Positions 52,432-62,066 of a stretch of DNA of 64,000 nucleotides are shown piece by piece (the first letter of the stretch is position 1; each line of letters begins with the position of its first letter). The translations under genes and the position numbers were made by a program. Origin of the DNA: Polynucleobacter sp. (GTDB taxonomy: Bacteria > Pseudomonadota > Gammaproteobacteria > Burkholderiales > Burkholderiaceae). Where the stretch lies: contig NZ_JAUXZY010000004.1 of the NCBI RefSeq assembly GCF_030693775.1, positions 62,001 to 126,000 on the forward strand, in the 5' to 3' direction. The notes beneath the pieces were generated by a model, which was given only the letters and a program-made list of their open reading frames with translations, did not search any database and was not told the DNA's origin.

Positions 52432-53583
52432 CCCTGGAAGCATATCTAGCGAGAGTCCGAGCAGATTTTTTTTGAATGCAAAGACTTTAAATAGCTCACC
52501 CATCTCTGCTTCTGATAACAATTTTTGTAAGGCATTGGAGACCGGTAAAAAAGCAGTCGCGTTAGCCGGATCCATTTTTTCTAAAACTAAATCACCAATA
52601 CCTGCTTCTAATAAGAAGTTACCTTGATTGTTGAAATAGATTTCGTCCGCTCCAGCAGTAAGGGCTGCGCTCGAAATGGATGACCACTCCACATGACTCG
52701 TTAGGTCGCATAGACCCGGCATATAGAGTGGATCTGTAATGGTATGGTGGCGGTGGTGGGCCATCAATGTCCCTTGCTCACGCTGCGGGTGAAAAAACTC
52801 GCTCGCCGGAAATCCGTAATCCAGCGTAATAAAGAGACCACTCCTTAGCGTCTGCGTTAAGGCCCTAATCCAAGCCACACTTTGTGGGTTGATTTCGGTG
52901 GTGTAGCCTTCAGCGAAGGGGTGGGTCAGGAGATAGTCTGGTAATAATTGCCGATCGACTACGGACCCGATCTCTAAAGCAAGGGCGCCATTACTAATGA
53001 CTACCCCTTGTTGGTGCCATTCTCCGTTTTGGTAAACAATGCGTTCGCACGGTATTGCATCAAGCACTTCATTTGCAATGATGACGCCCTCAAATTCACT
53101 TGGAAGGGCGCTGAGCCAGTCGATTGCGGTTAAGCACTGCAGATCGTTTTTTGTTTCTTCTAACAAGGTGCGCTGGCGCTGCGCTAAATCGGGAGCGATT
53201 TCGAGAATGCCATAGTGGTCCAAGGGAAATTCGAGCTCACTTAGGCGACCAAGGATGGACGCAGCCAACTTCCCTGTTCCGGCGCCAAACTCAAGAATGC
53301 GGGTTGGCTTGCCTTGAGATCGGAAGGCCTCTAAGACCGGAAGGATGGCATTCGTCAGGGCCATGCCAAAAAAAGGACTGATTTCTGGGGCGGTAGTGAA
53401 GTCCCCACCACTTCCCAATTTATGGGCGCCAGCACTGTAGTAGCCACTGCCCGCTTGGTAAAGGGCCATCTCCATGTAGCGCGAAAAAGGCAAGTAACCC
53501 CCATGGGATGCGACTTCTAGGGCAATTTCTGCGCTCAAGCGCGCACTATGCGCTTTTTCAGTGTCGGTCAAGGTAATATCCAT
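52399..53583 (-). CDS. MidA/NDUFAF7-like SAM-dependent methyltransferase
   Basis: [61 protein letters not shown]. Confidence 0.9.
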   Translation of the reverse strand: MDITLTDTEKAHSARLSAEIALEVASHGGYLPFSRYMEMALYQAGSGYYSAGAHKLGSGGDFTTAPEISPFFGMALTNAILPVLEAFRSQGKPTRILEFGAGTGKLAASILGRLSELEFPLDHYGILEIAPDLAQRQRTLLEETKNDLQCLTAIDWLSALPSEFEGVIIANEVLDAIPCERIVYQNGEWHQQGVVISNGALALEIGSVVDRQLLPDYLLTHPFAEGYTTEINPQSVAWIRALTQTLRSGLFITLDYGFPASEFFHPQREQGTLMAHHRHHTITDPLYMPGLCDLTSHVEWSSISSAALTAGADEIYFNNQGNFLLEAGIGDLVLEKMDPANATAFLPVSNALQKLLSEAEMGELFKVFAFKKNLLGLSLDMLPGLGGRNRFHSL

Positions 53584-53607
53584 AACTCGCTAGTCTAAGA
53601 GAAAAAC

Positions 53608-54429
53608 GTGAATTCAAGTTCTGCCTCCGCACCCAAGATCAAAAAATGCGTTTTGGTCACCGGCGCTGCAAAGCGCGTGGGGCAGGCTATTGCCATTCAT
53701 TTTGCAGAACAAGGCTGGGATGTGGCCGTTCACTATGGGCAGTCAAAAACAGAAGCCGATGAAACGGTTGCCGCGATTCAGAAATTAGGCTCAAGGGCAA
53801 TGGCGTTTCAAGCTGATTTAGCCAGCGAGTCAGAAATTACCACTCTGTTTCATACTGTTACAGCCAATATGGGCGCGCTGGATTGCATCGTCAATAGCGC
53901 ATCACAATTTGAGTACGACCGAGCTAGTGCAGAGCCGCAGCTGATTAACACGGCTTTTTTTCAGAAGATGATGCAAGTGAACGTCTTGGCGCCAGTCTTA
54001 TTAGCGCAGCTGCTCTACCGACAGCAAAAATCCAAGGCAGCGGATCCTTCTTCTACTGGCGATATTCCAGCGGTGATCCAGTTGCTCGATCAAAAGCTCA
54101 TTAATCTCAATCCCGATTATTTTTCATACACCCTATCGAAGGGCGCGCTCGAGTGTGCGAGTCAGATGATGGCAATCGACTTTGCCCCGTATCTGCGCGT
54201 GGTTGGATTGGCGCCCGGCATTTCCTTGCCATCCGGACCGCAGTCCGAGGATGGCTTTAAGGCCGCCCATACAATGACGCCATTAAAGCGCTCATCCACG
54301 CCAATCGATATTGCAAAGACGGCTGTTTTTATTGCAGAGTCAAATGCGATTACGGGTACAACGATTTACGTCGATGGAGGCCAGCATTTAATGCCATCAT
54401 CACGCGATGTTATGTTTAAAACTGAATAG
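53608..54429 (+). CDS. SDR family oxidoreductase (pteridine reductase-like)
   Basis: VLVTGAAKRVGQAIAIHFAEQGW; adjacent to folB. Confidence 0.85.
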   Translation: MNSSSASAPKIKKCVLVTGAAKRVGQAIAIHFAEQGWDVAVHYGQSKTEADETVAAIQKLGSRAMAFQADLASESEITTLFHTVTANMGALDCIVNSASQFEYDRASAEPQLINTAFFQKMMQVNVLAPVLLAQLLYRQQKSKAADPSSTGDIPAVIQLLDQKLINLNPDYFSYTLSKGALECASQMMAIDFAPYLRVVGLAPGISLPSGPQSEDGFKAAHTMTPLKRSSTPIDIAKTAVFIAESNAITGTTIYVDGGQHLMPSSRDVMFKTE

Positions 54430-54439
54430 GCTTTACAGA

Positions 54440-54841
54440 ATGCTTGATGCAATGCAGCACCCCTCCTTACTCGATTGCCGCCGCTTGTTTCTGCGGGATT
54501 ATGAGATTTATATCAATATCGGCGTACATGACTTTGAGAAAAAAGCAGAGCAACGCGTCATTCTGAATATTGATCTGTACATCCCGTTTACGCTCAACAC
54601 GCCAACAAAAGATACCTTGGATGAAGTGCTCGATTACGACTTCATGCGCGAGACCATTCGGACCCGAGCCCAGAAAGGCCACATCCATTTACAAGAAACC
54701 CTCTGCGACGACATTGTTGCTGCCATGCTGGCGCACCCCAATGTGAAAGCAGCCCGCGTCTCAACCGCTAAGCCAGATGTCTATTCCGACTGTCACTCGG
54801 TGGGCGTCGAGGTATTTCGTATTAAAGATTCCTTACGCTAA
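54440..54841 (+). CDS. folB: dihydroneopterin aldolase
   Basis: LRDYEIYINIGVHDFEKKAEQRVILNIDL; DEVLDYDFMRETI; start uncertain. Confidence 0.88.
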   Translation: MLDAMQHPSLLDCRRLFLRDYEIYINIGVHDFEKKAEQRVILNIDLYIPFTLNTPTKDTLDEVLDYDFMRETIRTRAQKGHIHLQETLCDDIVAAMLAHPNVKAARVSTAKPDVYSDCHSVGVEVFRIKDSLR

Positions 54842-54850
54842 GGTAAGTCA

Positions 54851-55762
54851 GTGAACGATCCACGTAAAGCCGCTTTTGAAGAAAACAAACTCGAGAAAAA
54901 ACTGTCTCGCTTAGTTGGTCAGGCGATTGGTGACTTTGGCATGATCGAGGATGGTGACAAAGTGATGGTCTGCGTCTCCGGTGGAAAAGACAGCTACGCT
55001 ATGCTCGATATTTTGCTAAAGCTGCGCGAGCGGGCACCCATTCAGTTTGATATCGTTGCAGTGAATTTGGATCAGAAGCAACCCAACTTTCCAGCAGAAA
55101 CATTGCCGAATTATTTAAGCTCTTTGGGTGTGCCATTTCACATTGAAGAGCAAGATACCTACAGTATTGTGAAGCGCGTGATCCCGGAGGGTAAGACAAC
55201 CTGCGGCTTATGCTCCCGTTTACGGCGCGGTATTTTGTACCGGGTTGCCGATGAATTGGGAGCAACCAAAATTGCCCTTGGCCATCATCGCGACGATATT
55301 CTCGAAACCCTATTGCTCAATCTATTTTATGCCGGCAAATTAAAGGGTATGCCACCTAAGTTGCGATCCGATGACGGCAAGCACATCGTGATTCGGCCAC
55401 TCGCCTATGTTCCTGAAAAATTACTCGAGCGGTATGCCGAAGACATGCAGTTCCCCATCATTCCATGCGATTTGTGTGGCAGCCAGCCCAACCTGCAGCG
55501 CGGCGCGATGAAGCAAATGCTGCGCGACTGGGAAAAGAAACACCCAGGCCGGGTAGAAAATCTCTTTCGGGCGATGCACCACATTGTGCCGTCCCATTTA
55601 ATGGACCGCGAGGCATTTGATTTCACCAATTTAGAGATCGACGGCAGTAATGGTGGAGCCCTTGGTAATTTAGGAGCCAGATCCCCGGGTGATCGCGGAA
55701 TTGATGAGTCTGAACTGGATGAATTAGCCTGCGGAACCCTGATTCGCGGCGTTTATAATTAA
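54851..55762 (+). CDS. ttcA: tRNA 2-thiocytidine(32) synthetase
   Basis: [33 protein letters not shown] start. Confidence 0.95.
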   Translation: MNDPRKAAFEENKLEKKLSRLVGQAIGDFGMIEDGDKVMVCVSGGKDSYAMLDILLKLRERAPIQFDIVAVNLDQKQPNFPAETLPNYLSSLGVPFHIEEQDTYSIVKRVIPEGKTTCGLCSRLRRGILYRVADELGATKIALGHHRDDILETLLLNLFYAGKLKGMPPKLRSDDGKHIVIRPLAYVPEKLLERYAEDMQFPIIPCDLCGSQPNLQRGAMKQMLRDWEKKHPGRVENLFRAMHHIVPSHLMDREAFDFTNLEIDGSNGGALGNLGARSPGDRGIDESELDELACGTLIRGVYN

Positions 55763-55766
55763 TAGC

Positions 55767-57239
55767 ATGAATATTGTCATACTGGCTGCAGGACAGGGAA
55801 AGCGGATGAAATCCGCTTTGCCGAAGGTCTTGCAAACTCTCGCCGGTAAACCCTTACTAGAGCATGTTCTCGTCACCGCCAATCAGCTCGTCGGTAAGGC
55901 TAAAACAAAACCCTTCGTTGTGATTGGTCATGGCGCAAGTGCCATCACTGCTTACTTAGAGCAGATTCAAAAAAATCATCCAGGACTTGCGGATGCTGTG
56001 ACGGTGATGCAAAAAGAGCAAAAAGGTACAGGTCATGCCTTGTTGCAAGCGCTGCCTAAGCTCGATCTAGATGAGCCTACTTTAGTTCTTTATGGTGATG
56101 TTCCCTTAATTTCCAAAAAAACCCTGATGCGTTTAGTAACCTTAGCCGATGGTAAGCGTGGAAGTGATTCCGCGCTTGCCTTGCTGACGCAGCAAATGGA
56201 TAACCCAACAGGGTATGGCCGCATCCTGCGTAACGCTGAAGGTGCTGTCATAGGTATTGTTGAGGAAAAGGATGCGGATCGCCACCAAAAAAACATCTCC
56301 GAAATTAATACCGGCATCATGGTGTTGCCAAGTGGCCACTTAAAGAAATGGCTGAAATCATTGCGGGCAAGTAATGCGCAAGGCGAGTATTACTTAACGG
56401 ATGTGATTGTAATGGCTGCGCGAGACAATGTTCCTATTCGCACAGCCCAGGCGGATTTTGAGTGGGAAACCACTGGTGTGAATAGCCGCGATCAATTGGC
56501 ATCCTTGGAGCGAACCCATCAGCACGTGATTGCGATGCAGTTAATGGAGGCGGGCGTTTCCTTGCTCGATCCGGCTCGCATCGATGTTCGTGGAACCTTG
56601 AGTTGCGGCTCGGATGTGGTCATCGATGTGGGATGTGTTTTTGAGGGCGATGTCACACTAGACTCCGGCACATGCGTCGGACCCTATTGCATCGTCCGCA
56701 ATAGCGCAATTGGCAAACACGTTACGATCCAGGCATTTAGCCATTTAGATGGGGCCGTGGTTGGAACCAATTCCATTATTGGACCCTATGCCCGCTTACG
56801 TCCTGGCGCTGATTTAGCAAATGACGTCCACATTGGCAATTTTGTCGAGGTTAAGAACAGTAAGATTAATTCCAATAGCAAAGCAAATCATTTGGCATAT
56901 GTTGGCGATTCCCTGGTGGGCGCACGCGTCAATATTGGCGCTGGCACCATTACCTGCAATTACGATGGCGTTAATAAACACCAAACCATTATTGAGGACG
57001 ATGTCTTTATTGGTTCCGATACACAGCTTGTTGCCCCGGTGCGAGTTGGGCGTGGAGCAACTTTAGGTGCGGGTACAACCCTAACTAAAGATGCGCCTGC
57101 TAATCAGTTAACGGTATCGCGCGCCAAGCAATTATCGATCCAGTGGCAGCGCCCAGTGAAGCAGGAAAAGAAGACAGTCAGCAAAAAAGCAGCTACCAAA
57201 AAAGTAGCCGTTAAAAAAACGGCAAAGGCTAAAAAATAA
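55767..57239 (+). CDS. glmU: bifunctional GlmU with lysine-rich C-terminal tail
   Basis: [29 protein letters not shown]; hexapeptide-repeat domain; tail [26 protein letters not shown]. Confidence 0.96.
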   Translation: MNIVILAAGQGKRMKSALPKVLQTLAGKPLLEHVLVTANQLVGKAKTKPFVVIGHGASAITAYLEQIQKNHPGLADAVTVMQKEQKGTGHALLQALPKLDLDEPTLVLYGDVPLISKKTLMRLVTLADGKRGSDSALALLTQQMDNPTGYGRILRNAEGAVIGIVEEKDADRHQKNISEINTGIMVLPSGHLKKWLKSLRASNAQGEYYLTDVIVMAARDNVPIRTAQADFEWETTGVNSRDQLASLERTHQHVIAMQLMEAGVSLLDPARIDVRGTLSCGSDVVIDVGCVFEGDVTLDSGTCVGPYCIVRNSAIGKHVTIQAFSHLDGAVVGTNSIIGPYARLRPGADLANDVHIGNFVEVKNSKINSNSKANHLAYVGDSLVGARVNIGAGTITCNYDGVNKHQTIIEDDVFIGSDTQLVAPVRVGRGATLGAGTTLTKDAPANQLTVSRAKQLSIQWQRPVKQEKKTVSKKAATKKVAVKKTAKAKK

Positions 57240-59071
57240 TGTGCGGCATTGTTGGGGCGGCATCACGCAAGAATATTGTTCCTATCCTCATTGAGGGTTT
57301 ACGTCGCCTCGAGTACCGTGGCTATGACTCCTGCGGATTTGCTGTGATTGATGCGGCAAGTACAAAGCACCCGATTGAGCGGGCGCGGACAACCGCACGG
57401 GTTTCTGAGTTGGCTGAGCAAGGCAATCAGTTTCAGGGCACCTTGGGGATCGCCCATACACGCTGGGCAACGCACGGCAAGCCCGATACCCACAATGCCC
57501 ATCCCCACATATCCAATCAGTTAATTGCAGTGGTGCACAACGGCATTATTGAAAACTACGATGTACTGCGTACCGAGCTGATAGCCGCAGGCTATGCATT
57601 TGAGTCAGAAACTGATACCGAAGTCATTGCCCATTTAATTCATCAAACCTATGTTGCGCAATCCACTCGCAACATTGCGCTTGCAGTGCGTGCGGTATTA
57701 CCGCGTCTGCACGGCGCTTATGCCATTGGCGTGATTGCACAAGATTGCCCTGATGCTTTAATTGGTGCGCGTGTTGGCTCTCCGCTGGTTGTTGCCTTTG
57801 GCGAAAATGAAAACTTTATTGCGTCCGATGCCTTAGCGCTGGCAGGTCATGCAAAGACCATGCTGTATTTAGAAGAAGGTGATGTTGCCGTCTTAAAGGC
57901 TGATCAGGTCAGTATTAGCGATGGCAATGGTCAACTGGTTCAGCGCGTGCAAAAACCCATGCCAGCACAGGCTGACTCCGTTGATTTGGGCCCATATCAG
58001 CATTACATGCAAAAAGAAATTTTTGAGCAGCCCACAGCGATTGCCAATACCCTTGCCAATATCACGCATTTTGGTCCGGATCTCTTTGGTGCGGATCCTA
58101 AGGCGTGGCAGGGGTTTGACCAGCTTTTAATTTTGGCGTGTGGCACCAGCTATTACTCGGCTTGCGTTGCAAAGTATTGGCTTGAAGCCATCGCAGGAAT
58201 GCCGACGCAGGTTGAGATAGCAAGTGAGTATCGCTACCGCACTTCAGTGCCTAATCCCAACACTCTGATTGTGGTGGTGTCGCAGTCGGGCGAGACAGCC
58301 GATACCTTGGCCGCCTTACGTCATGCCAAAACACTTGGCCACACCATGACCTTAGCGATTTGTAATGTGGCTAGCAGTGCGATGATTCGTGAAACGAATT
58401 GGCGCTTTTTAACGAAGGCCGGCACTGAAATTGGGGTTGCTTCAACCAAAGCGTTTACGACTCAATTGCTTGCCCTCTACTTATTGGCTATGTCCATTGC
58501 CAAACGCCAGGGTCGCATTAGTGAATCAGAAGAAAAAAATGCACTAAAGGCTTTGCGGCACTTGCCTAAGGCCTTAATTGCCGTGTTGGCCTTAGAGCCG
58601 CAAATCATTGCCTGGAGTGCAGCCTTTGCGCAGTGTGAAAATGCCCTTTTCTTGGGCCGGGGTCTGCACTACCCGATTGCCCTTGAGGGCGCTTTAAAGC
58701 TCAAAGAGATTTCTTATATTCATGCAGAAGCCTACCCTGCTGGTGAGTTAAAGCATGGCCCATTGGCATTGGTCACAGAAAAAATGCCAGTAGTGACAGT
58801 AGCGCCAAATGATGCCTTGCTTGAAAAACTCAAATCCAATATGCAAGAAGTGAAGGCCCGTGGTGGCCGCTTGTATGTATTTGCAGACCAAGATACTGAA
58901 ATCGTCAGTAGCGATGGCATTGCCGTGATTCGTTTGCCTGAATACTACGGGGATTTATCGCCCATTTTGCATGTGGTGCCACTGCAATTGCTGGCTTATC
59001 ACACGGCATGCGCTCGCGAAACCGATGTGGATAAGCCAAGAAATTTAGCAAAAAGCGTGACCGTCGAATAA
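57239..59071 (+). CDS. glmS: glutamine--fructose-6-phosphate aminotransferase
   Basis: [41 protein letters not shown]-terminus. Confidence 0.98.
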   Translation: MCGIVGAASRKNIVPILIEGLRRLEYRGYDSCGFAVIDAASTKHPIERARTTARVSELAEQGNQFQGTLGIAHTRWATHGKPDTHNAHPHISNQLIAVVHNGIIENYDVLRTELIAAGYAFESETDTEVIAHLIHQTYVAQSTRNIALAVRAVLPRLHGAYAIGVIAQDCPDALIGARVGSPLVVAFGENENFIASDALALAGHAKTMLYLEEGDVAVLKADQVSISDGNGQLVQRVQKPMPAQADSVDLGPYQHYMQKEIFEQPTAIANTLANITHFGPDLFGADPKAWQGFDQLLILACGTSYYSACVAKYWLEAIAGMPTQVEIASEYRYRTSVPNPNTLIVVVSQSGETADTLAALRHAKTLGHTMTLAICNVASSAMIRETNWRFLTKAGTEIGVASTKAFTTQLLALYLLAMSIAKRQGRISESEEKNALKALRHLPKALIAVLALEPQIIAWSAAFAQCENALFLGRGLHYPIALEGALKLKEISYIHAEAYPAGELKHGPLALVTEKMPVVTVAPNDALLEKLKSNMQEVKARGGRLYVFADQDTEIVSSDGIAVIRLPEYYGDLSPILHVVPLQLLAYHTACARETDVDKPRNLAKSVTVE

Positions 59072-59161
59072 GCCCGTACGCTTTGCGCAGTTGGATTACC
59101 TCTAAGCCGTTGCCATTCAAGCTGTAATGCCTTCGGATAGGCCTAGAGCGCCGAATAAAGC

Positions 59162-59185
59162 CCCTTATCTGTGTTCAAATAAGGG
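59162..59185 (+). promoter_or_regulatory. hairpin enclosing the Shine-Dalgarno of the RND operon first gene
   Basis: CCCTTAT (59162-59168)/ATAAGGG (59179-59185), 5 nt before ATG 59191. Confidence 0.45.
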
Positions 59186-59190
59186 TTGCC

Positions 59191-60729
59191 ATGAGCGAAT
59201 CAATACTTAGCCCATCACCCTGCATTCAAAGACGCGTGTACTTAGCTCAGCGTGCATTCGTTGCGCTCTTAGCGGCTAGCCTGGTCGCGTGTGCAGCAGG
59301 CCCGGATTTCAAGCAGCCAGATGCTCCAAAAGTAGCTCGCTTTACTGAAAAGCCGACGGCTACTACATTGGCTACTGCGCCGAACGTAGCTGGAGGAACT
59401 GAGCAGCAGATTATTCCAGATACCGATATTCCGGCAGAGTGGTGGACCTTATTTAAATCACCTCAGCTGGATAAGTTGATTAAAACCGCCTTGGAGCAAA
59501 ATCCCAATTTGGCTGCCGCAGATGCAGCTCTGCGGGTTGCTCAGGAAAATGTGAACGCACAAATTGGTGGGCAGTATTTTCCAAGCATTGGCCTAGGTGG
59601 TAACGCAACGCGCCAACAACAATCCTTAGCCACATTTGGCCTGCCCGGTCAAAATATTTATAACGTATACAACACCTCGATTAATTTAGGATATCGTGTA
59701 GATGTATTTGGCGCTGCGAGACGAGCCGTGGAGAGCGCGCGTGCGCAAGCAGAGATTAGTCAATTCCAACTCGAAGGCGCATACCTTGCTTTAACGGCCA
59801 ATATCGTGACAGCGGCCGTTCGCGAAGCCGCACTGCGCGCGCAGTACGCTGCCACATCCGAGATTCTAAAAGCCCAACAAAATTTTGCAGACGTAACCGA
59901 GCGTCAGCTTGCCATCGGCACTGTATCGCGGGTAGACCTGACCTCCCAGCAAACCTTAGTGGCGAACTCCCAGGTCGATTTATTGACTTATGAACGTAAT
60001 CTCGCTTTTGCACGCAATCAGCTTGCCGTCTATACCGGCGCATTTCCTAGCAATGCGCAGATCGCTGAATTCGAGTTAGCCAATTTACATTTACCCGATA
60101 AGCTCCCACTGTCTCTGCCATCGAACTTGGTGCGGCAGCGCCCCGATATTCGGGCGGCTGAGGCCTTACTGAAATCAACCAACGCCTTAGTGGGCGTGGC
60201 TACCGCCAATCTTTTGCCACAAATTAATCTGAGTGCTAGCGTCGGCTCAGTGGCGCTATCCTCAGGCGCCTTATTTGGACCTTCGGCAGCAATTTGGAGT
60301 GTTGCTGGCGGGGTGTTTCAACCCTTGTTTCAGGGCGGACAGCTGCTAGCGCAGCGGCGTGGTGCGATTGCGGGTTACGAACAGGCAGTATTTCAGTACC
60401 AGGCTACTGTCCTTACCGCCTTTCAAGAGGTAGCCGATGCCCTACGTGCGCTAGAGACGGGTGCCCAGTCTTTAAAGGCCGCTGCCGATGCCGAGCGCTA
60501 CTCAAAAGAAACCTTGGATTTAGTGCAAGAACAATACAAGCTTGGAACTAGTAGCTATTTAGCTGTGCTGTATTACCAAAACCTGTATCAGCAGGCCAAG
60601 GTGAAATTTGTGCAGGCGCAGGCGGTACGCTTTGCAGATACAGCCGCGCTGTTTGCTGCCCTAGGCGGAGGCTGGTGGAATCGAGATGGTCCGGCATACC
60701 AACCGAATGTTGCAAGGAATGCGCAATGA
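59191..60729 (+). CDS. RND efflux outer-membrane factor lipoprotein (NodT family)
   Basis: Lipobox LVACAAGPDFKQPDAP; TolC-like repeats LPSNLVRQRPDIRAAEALL. Confidence 0.92.
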   Translation: MSESILSPSPCIQRRVYLAQRAFVALLAASLVACAAGPDFKQPDAPKVARFTEKPTATTLATAPNVAGGTEQQIIPDTDIPAEWWTLFKSPQLDKLIKTALEQNPNLAAADAALRVAQENVNAQIGGQYFPSIGLGGNATRQQQSLATFGLPGQNIYNVYNTSINLGYRVDVFGAARRAVESARAQAEISQFQLEGAYLALTANIVTAAVREAALRAQYAATSEILKAQQNFADVTERQLAIGTVSRVDLTSQQTLVANSQVDLLTYERNLAFARNQLAVYTGAFPSNAQIAEFELANLHLPDKLPLSLPSNLVRQRPDIRAAEALLKSTNALVGVATANLLPQINLSASVGSVALSSGALFGPSAAIWSVAGGVFQPLFQGGQLLAQRRGAIAGYEQAVFQYQATVLTAFQEVADALRALETGAQSLKAAADAERYSKETLDLVQEQYKLGTSSYLAVLYYQNLYQQAKVKFVQAQAVRFADTAALFAALGGGWWNRDGPAYQPNVARNAQ

Positions 60730-62045
60730 AATCATTGCAGGAATTTATTCAAACACTGAAGTCTAAAGTACATGAGTGGAAACTAATGGAATACGTCAGC
60801 AAGGCATGGACTGCAATAAGTCATTTATTTAGTCGCATTGGCAATACGCTGCGTTTGCGTGAGCGCTTCAAGGGTACAAAAACCTATGCCAAGCTGATGG
60901 CGATGACGCCGTTGCGCCGCCGCATGATCGTCATGCTGGTCTCTGTCTGCATACTGCTTGGATTGCTAGTTGGTTTCAATACACTGAAAACCGCATTAAT
61001 CACCTACTTTATCTCCAGTATGGGCTTGCCCCCTGCAACGGTATCGACGATGGTGGTAGAGGAAGATGAGTGGCAGCCAACCTTAAGTAGTGTGGGTAAT
61101 ATTCGCGCGTTTCGCGGCGTTGACTTAAGTGCCGAGACTGGCGGAGCCGTCTTAAATGTGTCGGTTAAATCCGGGATGGATGTGAAGAAGGGCGATTTGT
61201 TAATTCAGCTCAATGACGCAGCAGACATTGCTCAGCTCAACTCCTTTAAAGCAATGGCTGATTTAGCGAAGGTGATTAACGAGCGCGATAAACAACAGCT
61301 GGCCATTCAAGCGATTAGTAAAAATGTCTTCGATACAAGCGCGGCAGACGCTAAGTCAAAAGCAGCGCAGGTTGAGCAGCAGGCTGCGCTGGTTGCAAAG
61401 AAGAGTATCAAAGCTCCGTTTAGCGGCCGCGTCGGCATCATTGCGATTAACCCAGGCCAATATGTCAATGCAGGCGATAAGATGCTGACCTTGCAAACAC
61501 TTGATCCCATTTTTGTGGACTTCACCTTGCCGCAAAGTACGGCAGGCATGATTCAAGTAGGACAAGAGATTGAAATGAAGACCGATGCATTTAAGGATGC
61601 TGGGTTCAAAGGCAAGATTACGGCCGTGAGCCCAAAGGTTGAGCTCAATACGCGCAATATGCAAATTGAGGCAATGGTGAGTAATCCCGATAAAAAGGTA
61701 TTGCCAGGCATGTTTGCAAACGTCACCATCAACTTGGGCGATCGTGTCAAATACCTCACCCTGCCTCAAACAGCCATTACCTACAATCCCTACGGTAGCA
61801 CTGTCTTCATTGCTCGCAAAACCGATCGCATGGATAAGCAAGGCAAGCCGCTGATTGAAGCCGAGCAGGTATTTGTGACAACAGGCCTCACCCGGGGTGA
61901 TCAAGTCGCGATTGTCAAAGGCCTTGAGCCAGGCGTGATGGTAGTCACCAGCGGACAACTCAAATTAAAAAATGGCACGCCATTGATTATTAATAATAAA
62001 GTCCAGCCCAGCTTTAATCCCAATCCAAAGCCACAAGAACAATAA
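60726..62045 (+). CDS. RND efflux periplasmic adaptor subunit
   Basis: GNIRAFRGVDLSAETGGAVLNVSVKSGMDVKKGDLLIQL; ATGA overlap with OMF; extended N-terminus. Confidence 0.92.
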   Translation: MKSLQEFIQTLKSKVHEWKLMEYVSKAWTAISHLFSRIGNTLRLRERFKGTKTYAKLMAMTPLRRRMIVMLVSVCILLGLLVGFNTLKTALITYFISSMGLPPATVSTMVVEEDEWQPTLSSVGNIRAFRGVDLSAETGGAVLNVSVKSGMDVKKGDLLIQLNDAADIAQLNSFKAMADLAKVINERDKQQLAIQAISKNVFDTSAADAKSKAAQVEQQAALVAKKSIKAPFSGRVGIIAINPGQYVNAGDKMLTLQTLDPIFVDFTLPQSTAGMIQVGQEIEMKTDAFKDAGFKGKITAVSPKVELNTRNMQIEAMVSNPDKKVLPGMFANVTINLGDRVKYLTLPQTAITYNPYGSTVFIARKTDRMDKQGKPLIEAEQVFVTTGLTRGDQVAIVKGLEPGVMVVTSGQLKLKNGTPLIINNKVQPSFNPNPKPQEQ

Positions 62046-62066
62046 ATCGAGCGAACTGACTAATTT

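Noticed and set aside
61356-61958. 200-aa antisense ORF opposite the RND adaptor
   Set aside because: Lies wholly within a convincing adaptor CDS on the other strand; composition typical of a shadow ORF.
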